Origin: Hippopus hippopus | Lineage: Eukaryota > Mollusca > Bivalvia > Cardiida > Cardiidae | Assembly (NCBI GenBank): GCA_946811185.2 | Contig: OX328107.1 | Location: 41,585,360 to 41,649,359 of the forward strand | Direction: 5' to 3' | DNA length: 64,000 nt | Shown here: piece by piece, positions 37,395-47,900 of the stretch | How the letters are laid out: the number at the start of each line of letters is the position of its first letter | Position numbering within the stretch: position 1 is the first letter of the stretch | Made by a program: the position numbers and the translations under genes | Notes under the pieces: model-generated | The model's input: only the letters and a program-made list of their open reading frames with translations | What the model was told of the DNA's origin: nothing | Databases searched by the model: none

Positions 37395-39697
37395 TAACCC
37401 AGTATCAAACAAGTCTGTGTTCTGACAACCCTGAAGAGAAGGCTTTTGAAAATAATTTTGGATTAGGAGAAAATGCAGGTAATCAGCATTTTCTGCTTTT
37501 ACCATAATTATATCCTCTGCCCATCTGTAGACAAAGCTTACTTTTTGAACCACATTTGTCATCTGCTAATTTTTGATACAGCTAGTCTAAGACTTTGTCG
37601 TCTTAAGGAAATAGTTAACCCTTTACCATGGAATCCTGAGTTTTAATGACCCTTAGAAAATGACTTTTTGAAAACATTCTGGAAAAATGCTGGTAACCAG
37701 CATTTTCTTGTTTTCCCTAAATGTTTTCTGCCCTATCAATGACAACTTCTATCATTTGGATCACAGTTAATTTGTCTTCTGCGAGATGCTTTCAATTTCA
37801 ACATATCTAATGATATTGTCGTTTGGTAAAGGGTTAAGGCTTATTCATTGATTTCTGTGAAATGTTTATTTGAACTTTTTAACGGGAAAAGTAGCTATTT
37901 ATAGATTTCATTATGATCGCTAGAAAATAATGTCACTTAAATGACTTCTGTCTTTAGACAGCTTTGGTAAAACATTGTAGGAAAAGGAATAATTAAACAA
38001 ATTACTGATTTTTCCCGGCAATGTTTTCTATATAATTTGAAAAAAAAAAATGAAGAAAAACACACCATACATTACAAGTAGATGTAGTTTCATTTTCTGC
38101 CAGTACCTGACACATATGTATGGCTTTGTTCCGAGTATGTTAAATGTCATTTAGTTTAGCCCTTTACCAGACAAAAAAAATATAAATTCTTCCAAATTTG
38201 AAACAGCTACACTCTGACTCAGATAAGGAGATTTGTCTCTTAAATTGTAAAGAACATAGAAAAACGAGCATTTTCATTTTTCCCCACATTGTTTTAAAAA
38301 GGCTTTTTAACGTGGGTGTTAATACACAGGATTGTTTGGTAAGGGGTTCTTTACCAGATGACAAAATTTCCCACAATGTTTTCATAAGGCGTCTTCTTTT
38401 GGGCCGTTAAAAGTCGTTATTGTGTGATAAAGGGTTAACAAGAATTTTAATTTCCTTTCATTTTGGAAAGCAGAACTGTTGATTTCAATAAAATATTATT
38501 TATCATTATTGTTGCTGATGGTTGATTGACTGAATGGTATTTCAACAAATATCATATACTTCACAGCTGTTGGAAGGTGTTTTCAACCTTTTACCCCACA
38601 GTCCTGAGTTTTGATGACCTTGAAGTAGGGTTTTGTAAACATTGTGGGAAAAGTTTTAATGACCCTTAAGTAGGCTTTTGAAAACACTGTGGAAAAAGGA
38701 GAAAATGCTGGTAACCAACATTTTCTCCTTTTCACACAAAGATTTCTACCCTATCAAAGATAGAAGCCATCATTTGAGCAACATTTTTGTCGTCTGCAAA
38801 TGTTTTCAATTTGGTCTATTTCCAAATTTTGGCGCCTGGTAGAGAGGTAACATATGACCGAATCACGGGGAAAACTTCGAAAAACATGCTTGAGAAAAAG
38901 GGGTAATCCACATAAATTGAAGGTTTAACTCTGTACCAAAAGACAAAATTTTAGACTGTCCAAATTGAAAGCATCTGCAGACAACAAAATTAACATGTCT
39001 CAAAAATTGAAATTTGTTTTGGGAAGGATAGAAAACATTGTGGGAAAAGGAGAAAATGCTGGTTACCAGCATTTTCTCCATTTCCCACAATGTTTTCAAA
39101 AGGCTTCTTTCTCAGAAAACCAGGGATTGTTTGGTAAAGAGTTAACCTATTTTCAAACTGTCCAGAGTTTTAATGACACAGAGGAAAAAGTCCTTTGAAA
39201 ACATTGTTGGAAAAAAAGAAAATGCTGGTTACAAGCATTTTCCTCTATTTTCTGCAAGCCACTTTTTACTTCATCTAGGAGAAACCACTCCTTTTGAGCC
39301 ATAATGTGTTGTCTGCAAATGTTTTCAATTTGGTTAAGTCTAAAATTTTGTTGTGCAGAAGAGTTAATTGTTATAGGAGATCACTCCTTCCTTACTGCAT
39401 AGCTTCTTCACGTATAAAATCAATACTTGAAAACAGTTACTGCGTTTGGGAGAATTCTCTTTAGCTCAGTTGTTAACTCTACCAAATGACAAAATTTTAG
39501 ACTGGTCCAAATGTAAAGTACATGTATTTGCGGACGACAAAATAATTTTGTGACTCAAAAATTGAAAAGGGTAGAAAACATTGTGGGAAAAGGAAAAAAT
39601 GCTGGTTACCAGCATTTTCTCCTTTTCCTACAATGTTTTCAAGAGGCATCTTCCTGAAGGGTCGTTAAAACTCGGGATTGTGTGGTAAAGGGTTAAG
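37395..39697. mobile_element. F1 cluster, convergent intergenic region
   Basis: Copies at about 37395-37618, 37615-37838, 37960-38035 (fragment), 38157-38435, 38588-38852, 38924-39147, 39145-39368 and 39470-39697. Those at 38924 and 39470 have near-perfect hairpins (AAAACATTGTGGGAAAAGG and mirror) and look youngest. Neighbouring copies share end sequences at 37616 and 39146. 37200-37395 is unique. Confidence 0.75.
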
Positions 39698-39794
39698 GTT
39701 TTGGTCTTTTAAACCTCTAAAAACGAGGACCTTTTCCACATGGATTCATATCCAGGCTGGGCCAGTTTGTGTTTGAGCTATGCATTTGTTGCGA

Positions 39795-40010
39795 GCTTTC
39801 ATGTTTGGAAGATAGTGCTGTTTTGAAACCTCACTTCAGTCATATTACGGCGACTGCTTACTCATTCATAATTTCTAGGTTTTACCAATACTGAGCTAAA
39901 GCTCTAAAATGGCTTATCCAAGGACACTTAAAAAAACCCTAGTGTCTTGGAAAAGAATTGAGCCCAGAACTGCTTTATCAATAATCCAACATCTCAAGAA
40001 ATGAGCCTTC
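39795..40010 (-). repeat. S1 SINE, degraded
   Basis: Shares the S1 body ('gctctaaaatggcttatccaa' against 'gctctaaagtgtcttgcccaa') and the 'agcccagaactgc' remnant of the tRNA-like head. Confidence 0.5.
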
Positions 40011-40024
40011 CAGGACTGCCAACT

Positions 40025-41080
40025 TACTTTACAAGACATTTTAGACTTGCCAAATTCAAAGCATTTGCAGACAACACTTTAAAGTGTGACTGAAATGATT
40101 AGATTTGCCTTTGAAATGTTTTGAAAATGTTATGGAAAAAGGAGAAAATGCTGTTTGCCAGCATTTTCTTCTTTTCCAACAAAGTTTTTGAAAGCCTTCC
40201 CTGCCCAGGTGGTTGAAACTCAGGATTGTGTGGTAAAGGAATTATAACCCAACCAAATAGCTGTCTTGAGACCCATGGTTGATTGATTGAATAAGTTTTA
40301 TGCCACTTTCAAGATTACCTAGGTCAGTATTAAAAGATATTATAAAATGTCAAAGTTATTGCATGACAATGCAGAAGACGATGCAGACGACACCAGGGCT
40401 ACGACAATACATCTATGTTTTCGTTGAAAATCGCTGATCTACAAAGGTACAATAACACCAAGACAAAGTTTTTTTTTTTTAACTTGTACAGAATATGTTT
40501 AATACCTTCTCAACAGATGTACAAAGATAACATCTTTCATATAAATACAAAATGATAGATTACTAGAAAAATGAATAAAACTTTTCTTTCAGAATGTTAA
40601 AAGAAATTACATGTAATGCTTGCATGTGTGCAAGCATTCACGCACACACATATCTACAAAAATATTTCTCATTAACTCTTTAACAGATCACAAAATATTG
40701 AACTTTTCCAAATCGAATTCATCTGCGGAAGAAAATTTAGATGTGGCTCAAATATTGGAAGTATAAAATGGTAGAAAAATTATGGGAAAAGGAGTAAATA
40801 CTGGTTACCAGCATTTTCTCCTTTTCTCACAAAAACTTTAAAAGCCATCTTTAAAAATATATCAATCACTCTCTGAATGACGACAAAATTTTGGACTTGT
40901 CAAAAACATTTGCAGAAGAAAATTTAGATGTGGCTAAAATAGCAAGTACATTGTCTATGAATAGAAAACATTGTGGAAAAAGGAGGAAATACTGGTTACC
41001 AGTATCGTTTCCTTTTCCCACAATATTTTAAAAAGCCATTTTCAAGGTCCTTAAAACTCAGGATTGTGTGGTAAAGGGTT
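40025..41080. mobile_element. F1 copies with an F8 fragment between
   Basis: F1 at 40025-40245, 40673-40870 and 40880-41080. 40265-40340 is a SINE tail/body piece ('ttgattgattgaataagttt'). 40340-40440 is F8, recognised by 'gtcaaagttattgcatgac' and 'agggctacgacaataca', also present at 51895-52130 and 61075-61345. Confidence 0.65.
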
Positions 41081-41149
41081 AACTACTGAAAAAATGTTTG
41101 CCTTAGATTCCTTAGAACACATCTTTGTGAAAAAGTGATAAATTTAAAT

Positions 41150-41567
41150 CTTTCCATACCATAAACAACACCAGAAGCTTATGTGGACAGAGCAGATCAA
41201 GATCAGACTGCACAGAATGTGCAGCCTGATCTCTGATCTGCACTGTCCACTATTTTATTCTAGATTGTGTCCAAGCTGTTTTTGATCTTGCAGTGGAACT
41301 GCATTTTTAGCCTTTGAGAAAAAGCAATTTATTTATTCAGTAGTGATACATTTAACCAGCATAAGTTCAAGTTAAATACATTATTGTGAAATCATAGTGG
41401 CAAAGGGAGAAATTGCTAGCCATGAGAAATTTCTCCTTATGCCAAATTATTTTGTTAATGGTGCACTGTAAGATGGATATTGATTGATTGACTGAATGGG
41501 GTTTTATGCTGCGTTCAACATTATTTCAGCCATATCACTCTGACAACTCGCATACTCGTGTATGTAC
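41150..41567. repeat. F2 palindrome, F1 remnant and SINE tail
   Basis: 41180-41262 is the F2 palindrome (GATCAAGATCAGACTGCAC and inverse). 41395-41450 is an F1-like hairpin with 'agggagaaattgc' arms. 41473-41567 is a SINE 3' end ('attgattgactgaatgg', 'gttcaacattatttcagcc') cut by the next element. Confidence 0.55.
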
Positions 41568-41569
41568 TA

Positions 41570-41601
41570 GAGCAAAGTCGGGTATTGCTGACACACACAC
41601 C

Positions 41602-41635
<34 letters not shown>

Positions 41636-42579
41636 TATACCGATCCCCATATTAGTTTCCACATTTTGGAACCTTCTTGGGAAATGTACGAATTGTTACA
41701 TCATCGTGTTACATAATCATGTAATTTTAAACAACCCTTTACACTACTTACTTTACTGAATGAAGAAAAAAACATGAATACATAATTAGCTCCTCAATAT
41801 TATCCTGTATCTTAAGGCAGGTAAAATATTTTTCATTCAGAATTTTCAACAAAAGTATGTTTTTTGTAAGTTTCAATTGTTCAAAGTTTATAGAAAACGA
41901 TGATATGTATCAGGATTAAATTAGAATATGATATAAGCAAACAGTTAATATTTCGCAAGTGGGGTCGACATTAGCAGAACTTTATATGATGTTTGGTTAA
42001 TATCGACCCCCCTCCCTCCAAATTGTTTGTAGGGTCTTCTCAACCAGTTGGACCATGTAAGGTATGTTTAGATCGAGAAAAAGTATCACTTACATGTCAA
42101 ATGATCTACTACTACTCTTTCCAGTCCAAAAAAATCACTTCACCAAAATTGAAAATTCTTGTGTCAAAATTTGAATACAAATTTTTGGTACCAACATTGC
42201 CCACCATTAAAGTGTCCTTAAAAAGACCTATTCCTGCTCACTTTTGAACTTTTAATAAAATCTAAACTATCTTTAAAGTAACTGTATACTGAGATGGACT
42301 GACAATTCATCTTTTTCAACAATATAATAGGGGTCGATTTTATCCGCCAAGAAGTGGGGTCGATATTACACTCCAGGGGTCGATATTAGCAGAAGTCACT
42401 AGTAGTTTTTAACTGTTTACTACTACATTTCTACAGACAGTTACAAAGTATTTGATTGGACGAAATGAATCAATAAATATTTGTCTCGTGCATGATTAAC
42501 GACGTTTTCAATACAACTTTCTCAAGGTCAAGGAAAACTTGAATGGGCGTCAAGGGGTCACTATTACCCGACTTTGCTC
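41570..42579. mobile_element. TA-flanked 1.0-kb element with GAGCAAAGTCGGGTA ends
   Basis: GAGCAAAGTCGGGTA (41570-41584) and its exact inverse TACCCGACTTTGCTC (42565-42579) are bordered by TA on each side. The inside carries several GGGGTCGA(T)ATTA words in both orientations (41963, 42000, 42331, 42358, 42381). A frame of about 80 codons at 41993-42247 shows no recognisable family. A run of 29 C lies at 41604-41632. Probably a non-autonomous TA-targeting DNA element. Confidence 0.65.
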
Positions 42580-42689
42580 TAGGTCAGACAAGTAAAAATC
42601 TGGTAGAAATAAAGAGACTTCGCTGGGAATAATCAATTTCTCTTTTTGTCATACTGTTTTCATATGTATATCCCTATATCTTTATTGTT

Positions 42690-43372
42690 ACCTCCTTAAC
42701 AGATGACAAAAAATTTAAACTCATCCAGACTTTACTTTGCAGATGATAAATGAAATGTGCCTCAAATGATCATGTCTTTGAAAGGGTAGAAACACCGTTG
42801 GAAATGGGGAAAATATTGGTCAACCATCAATGTTTTTAAAAGCTTTTTTTTCTGATAAAAGAGAAAATATATTTAGGAAACGGTTGACTCTTTACCAATC
42901 GACTAAATTTTAGACTAGTCTAAATTGAAAGCATTTGCAGACAACAAAATAAATGTTACTAAAAAACTAAAATTTGTTTTTGGACGGGTAAAAAGCATTG
43001 TGGAAAAAGGAAAAATGTGGGTCCCAGCATTTTCTCTTTTTCCCATAATGTTTTCAAAAGGCCTCTTTCTTAGGGATGTTAAAAGTCAGGATTGTGTGTT
43101 AAAGGGTTAAAGAATGTTTTCAAAGCAGCCTATTGTAAATCTAGTTTAAACCTTTACCAAACAATACCAATTTTTAACAACCCTGAAGGAGTAAGTTTTT
43201 GAAAACATTGTAGAAAAAGGAGAAAATGCTGTAACCATTATTTTCGCCTTTTCCCACAATATTTCTACCCACTGAAAGACATATTTTGTCATTTCACCAA
43301 CATCATATTTGCTGTCTGCTAAAAAATTCAGAGCTGACAAGTCTTAAATTTTGTTGAGTAATAAAGGGTTAA
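42690..43372. mobile_element. Three F1 copies
   Basis: 42690-42880 (hairpin lost), 42888-43110 (GTCCCAGCATTTTCTC) and 43147-43372 (GCTGTAACCATTATTTTCGCC). The last two are head to tail with about 35 bp between. Confidence 0.7.
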
Positions 43373-43538
43373 AAGTTCAGGAGTTCTAAGTTTTTTTTTT
43401 ACTTTTTTAAAAACTTAAAATTATCACAAACATCTTACTCCATATTCTTGCTATCCCAAATATGGCACTTGGTTATACTGACCCAATGTTTATCAACCAT
43501 TATTAATTGGATTGTTTGTCTTATTCTAGGTTTTGAGA

Positions 43539-43889
43539 CTATGGGCTGTAAGAATTGACCTGCCAAGGCTGAGCTATGTTACAGTTCACTGCATTCTCTG
43601 AAATTACCATGAATAGCCATATGAAATGCAATATTAAGATGAAGCACACGAGAACTGAACAATATGGATGAGCACCTTTTTTTTTTACAATGTTTTCAGA
43701 CGGTAAAAGAGTATGCACTTCATGTGTTCATAAAGCAAAGGATTGAAAAAGTATTGTTATGCTGCATGTGTTTACATATATGCGACAAATAATTCCGCAC
43801 TGGCCAGAGACCACTAAAATGAAAATAAACTGGTCAACTTATGTCCAAGGTTAGCCTTGCCCTGCCAGGTCAATTCTTACAGCCTATAG
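43539..43889. mobile_element. MITE with 24-bp inverted ends
   Basis: CTATGGGCTGTAAGAATTGA... at the left is mirrored by TCAATTCTTACAGCCTATAG at the right, with CCAAGGC and GCCTTG following inward. The interior is non-coding. No other copy was recognised. Confidence 0.7.
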
Positions 43890-44765
43890 CACAACACATT
43901 GGCTAATTCATTTGGTTTAGCCAATCATAAGTTGTGTTACTATGAACTTTATAAAATTCTTGAGAATAAGACTACTTTATCTGGATGATTTTGAGCAGCC
44001 TAAAGTAAACCATGTTCCAAAGGTAATGAGTTCTCAGTTTAGTTGACCGCTTACCAAACAACAAAATTTTAGACTTATCCAAAATAAAAGCATTCGCAGA
44101 CAACAAAATACTAGTAAATGCAACTAAGAAATTGGAATTTGTTTTCGGAAAGGTAGAGAATCATTAATGGAGAAGAAGAAAAGCCTCGATACAAGCATTT
44201 TCTCCCCTTTCAACAATGTTTTTAAGCCTTCTTAGGGTTGATGAAACTTTGAATTGTTTGGTAAACGGTTAAAAGTTATCACAAACATATTCCAAAATTC
44301 AGCAACCATTTCAAATTGCACCATTTGTCTTTTACTTGATTTTGAAAGTATCACAATTTCTGATTGGCTGAGCCGTTTGGTTTAGCCAATCAAAAGTTGT
44401 GTTATTTTGAAGTCCATAAAATCTTTGTAAATAAGACAAAAAATGCCATTTAGAATGGCTGAGAAATGCTGCTTCAAAAGGTAACATGTCAGACAATTAT
44501 TTCAAGTTATAATTAAGAAATCAAATTCTAAATGATTCTTTACCAAACTTAAAATATTTAGACTTGTTGAAATAGAAAGCATTTGCAGACGACAAATTAA
44601 ATGCAGCCGAAATGATGGTAATTGTCTGTGAAAGTGTAGAAAACCTGTGGGAAAAGGAGAAAATGATGGTTACCAGCATTTTCTCCTTTTCCCCACAAGG
44701 TTTTCAAAAAGGCTTTTTCCCCGGGGTCTTTAAAACTTAGAATAGTGTGGTAAAGAGATAACTAT
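43890..44765. mobile_element. F7 pair and two F1 copies
   Basis: F7 occurs at 43895-44030 and 44340-44465 (TTGGTTTAGCCAATC, GTTGTGTTA). F1 copies lie at 44042-44270 and 44533-44762. The second has a full hairpin and ends GGTAAAGAGATAAC, nine bases before the NCAPH2 stop codon (read on the minus strand), so it must lie in the 3' UTR. Confidence 0.75.
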
Positions 44766-44770
44766 CCTTG

Positions 44771-44905
44771 CTATCCTAAAGATGGTGCTTGATATTCCTG
44801 GAGCTCTTCAAAATGTCGCCTCATAGACAAAAGTTCCAGCTCAAAAACATCCATGTCTTTTTCCAAACTGTCTATTTCTCTGATCTTCACATTCTCTGTA
44901 TTGGC
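44771..44905 (-). CDS. NCAPH2: NCAPH2 terminal exon
   Basis: 44 codons plus TAG: ANTENVKIREIDSLEKDMDV, FELELLSMRRHFEELQEYQA, PSLG. It matches ANDYTVEI...SLRLLTHQRAHKRFQTYAAPS of vertebrates in spacing. Acceptor ACATTTTGTAG. No poly(A) signal was recognised in the next kilobase. Confidence 0.93.
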   Translation of the reverse strand, partial: ANTENVKIREIDSLEKDMDVFELELLSMRRHFEELQEYQAPSLG

Positions 44906-47900
44906 CTACAAAATGTGAACAAATGTTAACTCTTATAACCTTATAACAAACAATTCTAAATTTTAATGACCCTGGGCAACAAGGCTTTTGAAAACATAGT
45001 GGGGAAAGAAGAAAAAGCTGGTAACCAGCATTTTCACCTTTCCCACCATCTTTTCTACCCTTTGAAAGACAGTTGCACAATTTGAGACACAGTTAATTTG
45101 TTGTCTGCAAATGCTTTCAAATCACACAAGTTTAAAATTTTGTCATCTGGTAAACAGTTAAAAGGCCCACATTTAAAGGTCTAAAATACTTTTACATTTG
45201 AATCATACCATTTAAAAGTATGGGAACTATTGTGAATATGACAATCTATATTGTCCATTTGGTCAAAGTTTAAGTTGCTGGCAGAAAAATGAATTTAATG
45301 GCAACTTTTGACCTTGTTTTAAAATAAATTTTTCTGCCAAAGACTTGGAGCTACTGAACAATGACAGATAGTCAGCTTTACAATAATTTCAATACTTTTA
45401 AATTAAATGATTTAAACTAAAATGCATCTTAAAACTTACTTTTGGCTACCAAAAGGCCTTTAGTTATGAGTTCAATGTGGCTCAAATAGGAGGAAATACT
45501 GATAACCAGAATTTTCTCCTTTTCCCACATTATTTTTAAAGGCTTTATTCCTCAGAGGCAGCTAAGGATTAAATAAATGAGTGAAACATTTTCCCTCTGT
45601 ATTCTAAAATAATAAGATTTTTAAAAAATGTTGTAATTTCAAATTTGTTTTTGCCAGTATATTACAATTTGTAGGACAGTGTAGATCAAGGTCAGACTGT
45701 ACATTTTCTGAAGTCTGATCTTGATCTTCACAGTCCATGAAAGCACCTAAAGACACTCTCTTTATGTTAACCCTTTGCCAATCAATCCCAAATCTAAACA
45801 AACAATCCCACGTCTGAATAACCCTGAACAGTACTTTTGAAAACAGTGTTGGATAAAGAGAAAATGCTGGTAACCAGCATTTTCTCCTTTTCCCACAATG
45901 TTTTCTAACCCCTCAAAGAGAAATCCTACAATTTAAGCTACATTTAATTTGTAGTCTGCAAGTGCTTTGGGTTTGGACAAGTCCAAAATTTTGTCGTCTG
46001 GTAAAGAGAAATCCAAACCACCTGTTGCAAGTATGACTGAAGATTAGGATAAAACATAGACAAGTCTTATGATCATGACACTGTACATGTTTTTAACTCT
46101 TTTACCAGACCACAACTATTTCTGGACTCTATCATATTCAAAGCATTTGCAGACAACAATTTAAATGTGACTCATATGGCGAGATTTGTCTAGGAATGGG
46201 CAGAAAACAGGGTGGAAAAAGAAGAAAATGCTGGTTACCAGCATTTTCTACTTTTCCCACAACGTGTTTTCAAAAACCTCTTTCCTCAGAGTCACTAACA
46301 CTAGGGATGACACATATTTTAATCAAACTTGTCCAAACTCAAAGCATTTGCAGACAACAATTTAAATGTGACTCAAATAGTGGGATTCGTCCTTGGATGG
46401 GGGTGGTAGAAAACATGGTGGGAAAAGAAGAAAATGCTGGTTACCAGCATTTTCTTTTTTTCCCCATATGTTTTTAAAAGCCTCTTTCCTCAGGGTTATT
46501 AACACAAGGTATTGTGTGGGAAAAGCTCAATCTGTAACCCAATAATATGCAAGTAAACTGTTAGCCTTTCTCAGACATTTCTGCAGGTCTCGTATAGAAA
46601 AGCAGACAAATAAATATCACATTTTAACCCTACACCTACGACTTCATTCTTAGGGTTGTTAAAACTTGGGATTGTGTAGTAAAGGGTTAAATGTTTACAA
46701 AGAAAGTAAAACAATAAATAATGAATAATTCCTTGTCAGAAAGGATAGCAAACAATGAGATTGCACCATTTGTACACAAATACACTGTTGGTGTTTCTAA
46801 AACTTTTTTTCATCCTCAACTCAGCTGAGCATGAAATTTCAAAATACAGAATTGATTGGATTCACCTCAAAGAGTAACTGATTAACAGTTAAAATTTCTT
46901 TCCATCTTCTTTTCAAATGAAAGGCTTTATTTCTAATTGTTGTACTTGCAGAAGCACTAATGAAATTAAATGTTTGAACACTAACTCAACTGAGCATGAA
47001 ACTATGTTTTACAAGCACAAGTCAAGCCTCTGTACTGTAAAAGTGGTTAACACTGCAGGTCTGAAATTTGGCAAATTACCTAACACTGACCTTACTTGTG
47101 TTTCAATTTCAAGGAAAACTGCAACAGACAATCTTGCATAAAGGTGTTTTTTGTGCCAGTGTCCTGTACTGCCCAACTACAACCCCTTTAAGTGGCAGGG
47201 TTAACTGGCACTAAACTAGCACTCATTGATGTGGACAGGGGTCAAAGTCAATCGCTCCCACATGACACGGTGTCTAGGTAAAATATAACTTAATGTCTAC
47301 TGGCAGGCATGTTTGCAATTTCATCAGTACACTAAAATTGTGAAGATTTCCATGACACGACTATTTCTGGTTTCAGAGTAATCACAAACTTTACTCACCA
47401 ACATCAATGAAGCCAAAAACAGTCTACAGATTTCATACACCTGCTTTCTTTGCACAATTTCAGAAAACTTGACACTTTTCTTGTAGGAAAGTCCACTTAG
47501 AAGACAACTTCCACATTCATTAATATCAAAAGGACCTAGAGTATCTTCCAGTTCCAAACATGGAATTATCTTGTCTTCCCAGTCTGATACACGTCTCGAT
47601 AAATCTGTTATCTGTGCAAAATCTCCAGCACTCGCAATGTAATCTTCCTGTAAAATTATATATGCTCCGTGAAAAGGGGGTTTAATGCATTTGTAAAAAG
47701 AATCAACTCATTCGCATACTGGACCGCAATTATTTGTTTTACTATCGGTTAATTTTCTGCATGTCAAGGGTATGAATGAATGGTGACTGACATTGCTTTC
47801 AACATTATTTCAGTCATATTATGGCAACAGCTCACAAAATAGTCATATCTATGTATCTCCTGGGTTTGAGCAGTACAGGGCTAGGGCTCTAAAGTGTCTT

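Noticed and set aside
35274..39697. Regularly spaced palindromes suggesting a CRISPR-like array
   Set aside because: Repeats are about 230 bp, bounded by TTAA, diverged, in both orientations and lie in a eukaryotic genome with introns; they are transposons.
41993..42247. 84-codon ORF as a gene
   Set aside because: It lies wholly inside a TA-flanked element, lacks a recognisable domain and includes the repeated GGGGTCGA words.
43430..43470. Similarity to the NCAPH2 terminal exon ('ttgctatcccaaatatggc')
   Set aside because: Only about 20 scattered matches and no coding continuity; too short to call a duplicated exon.
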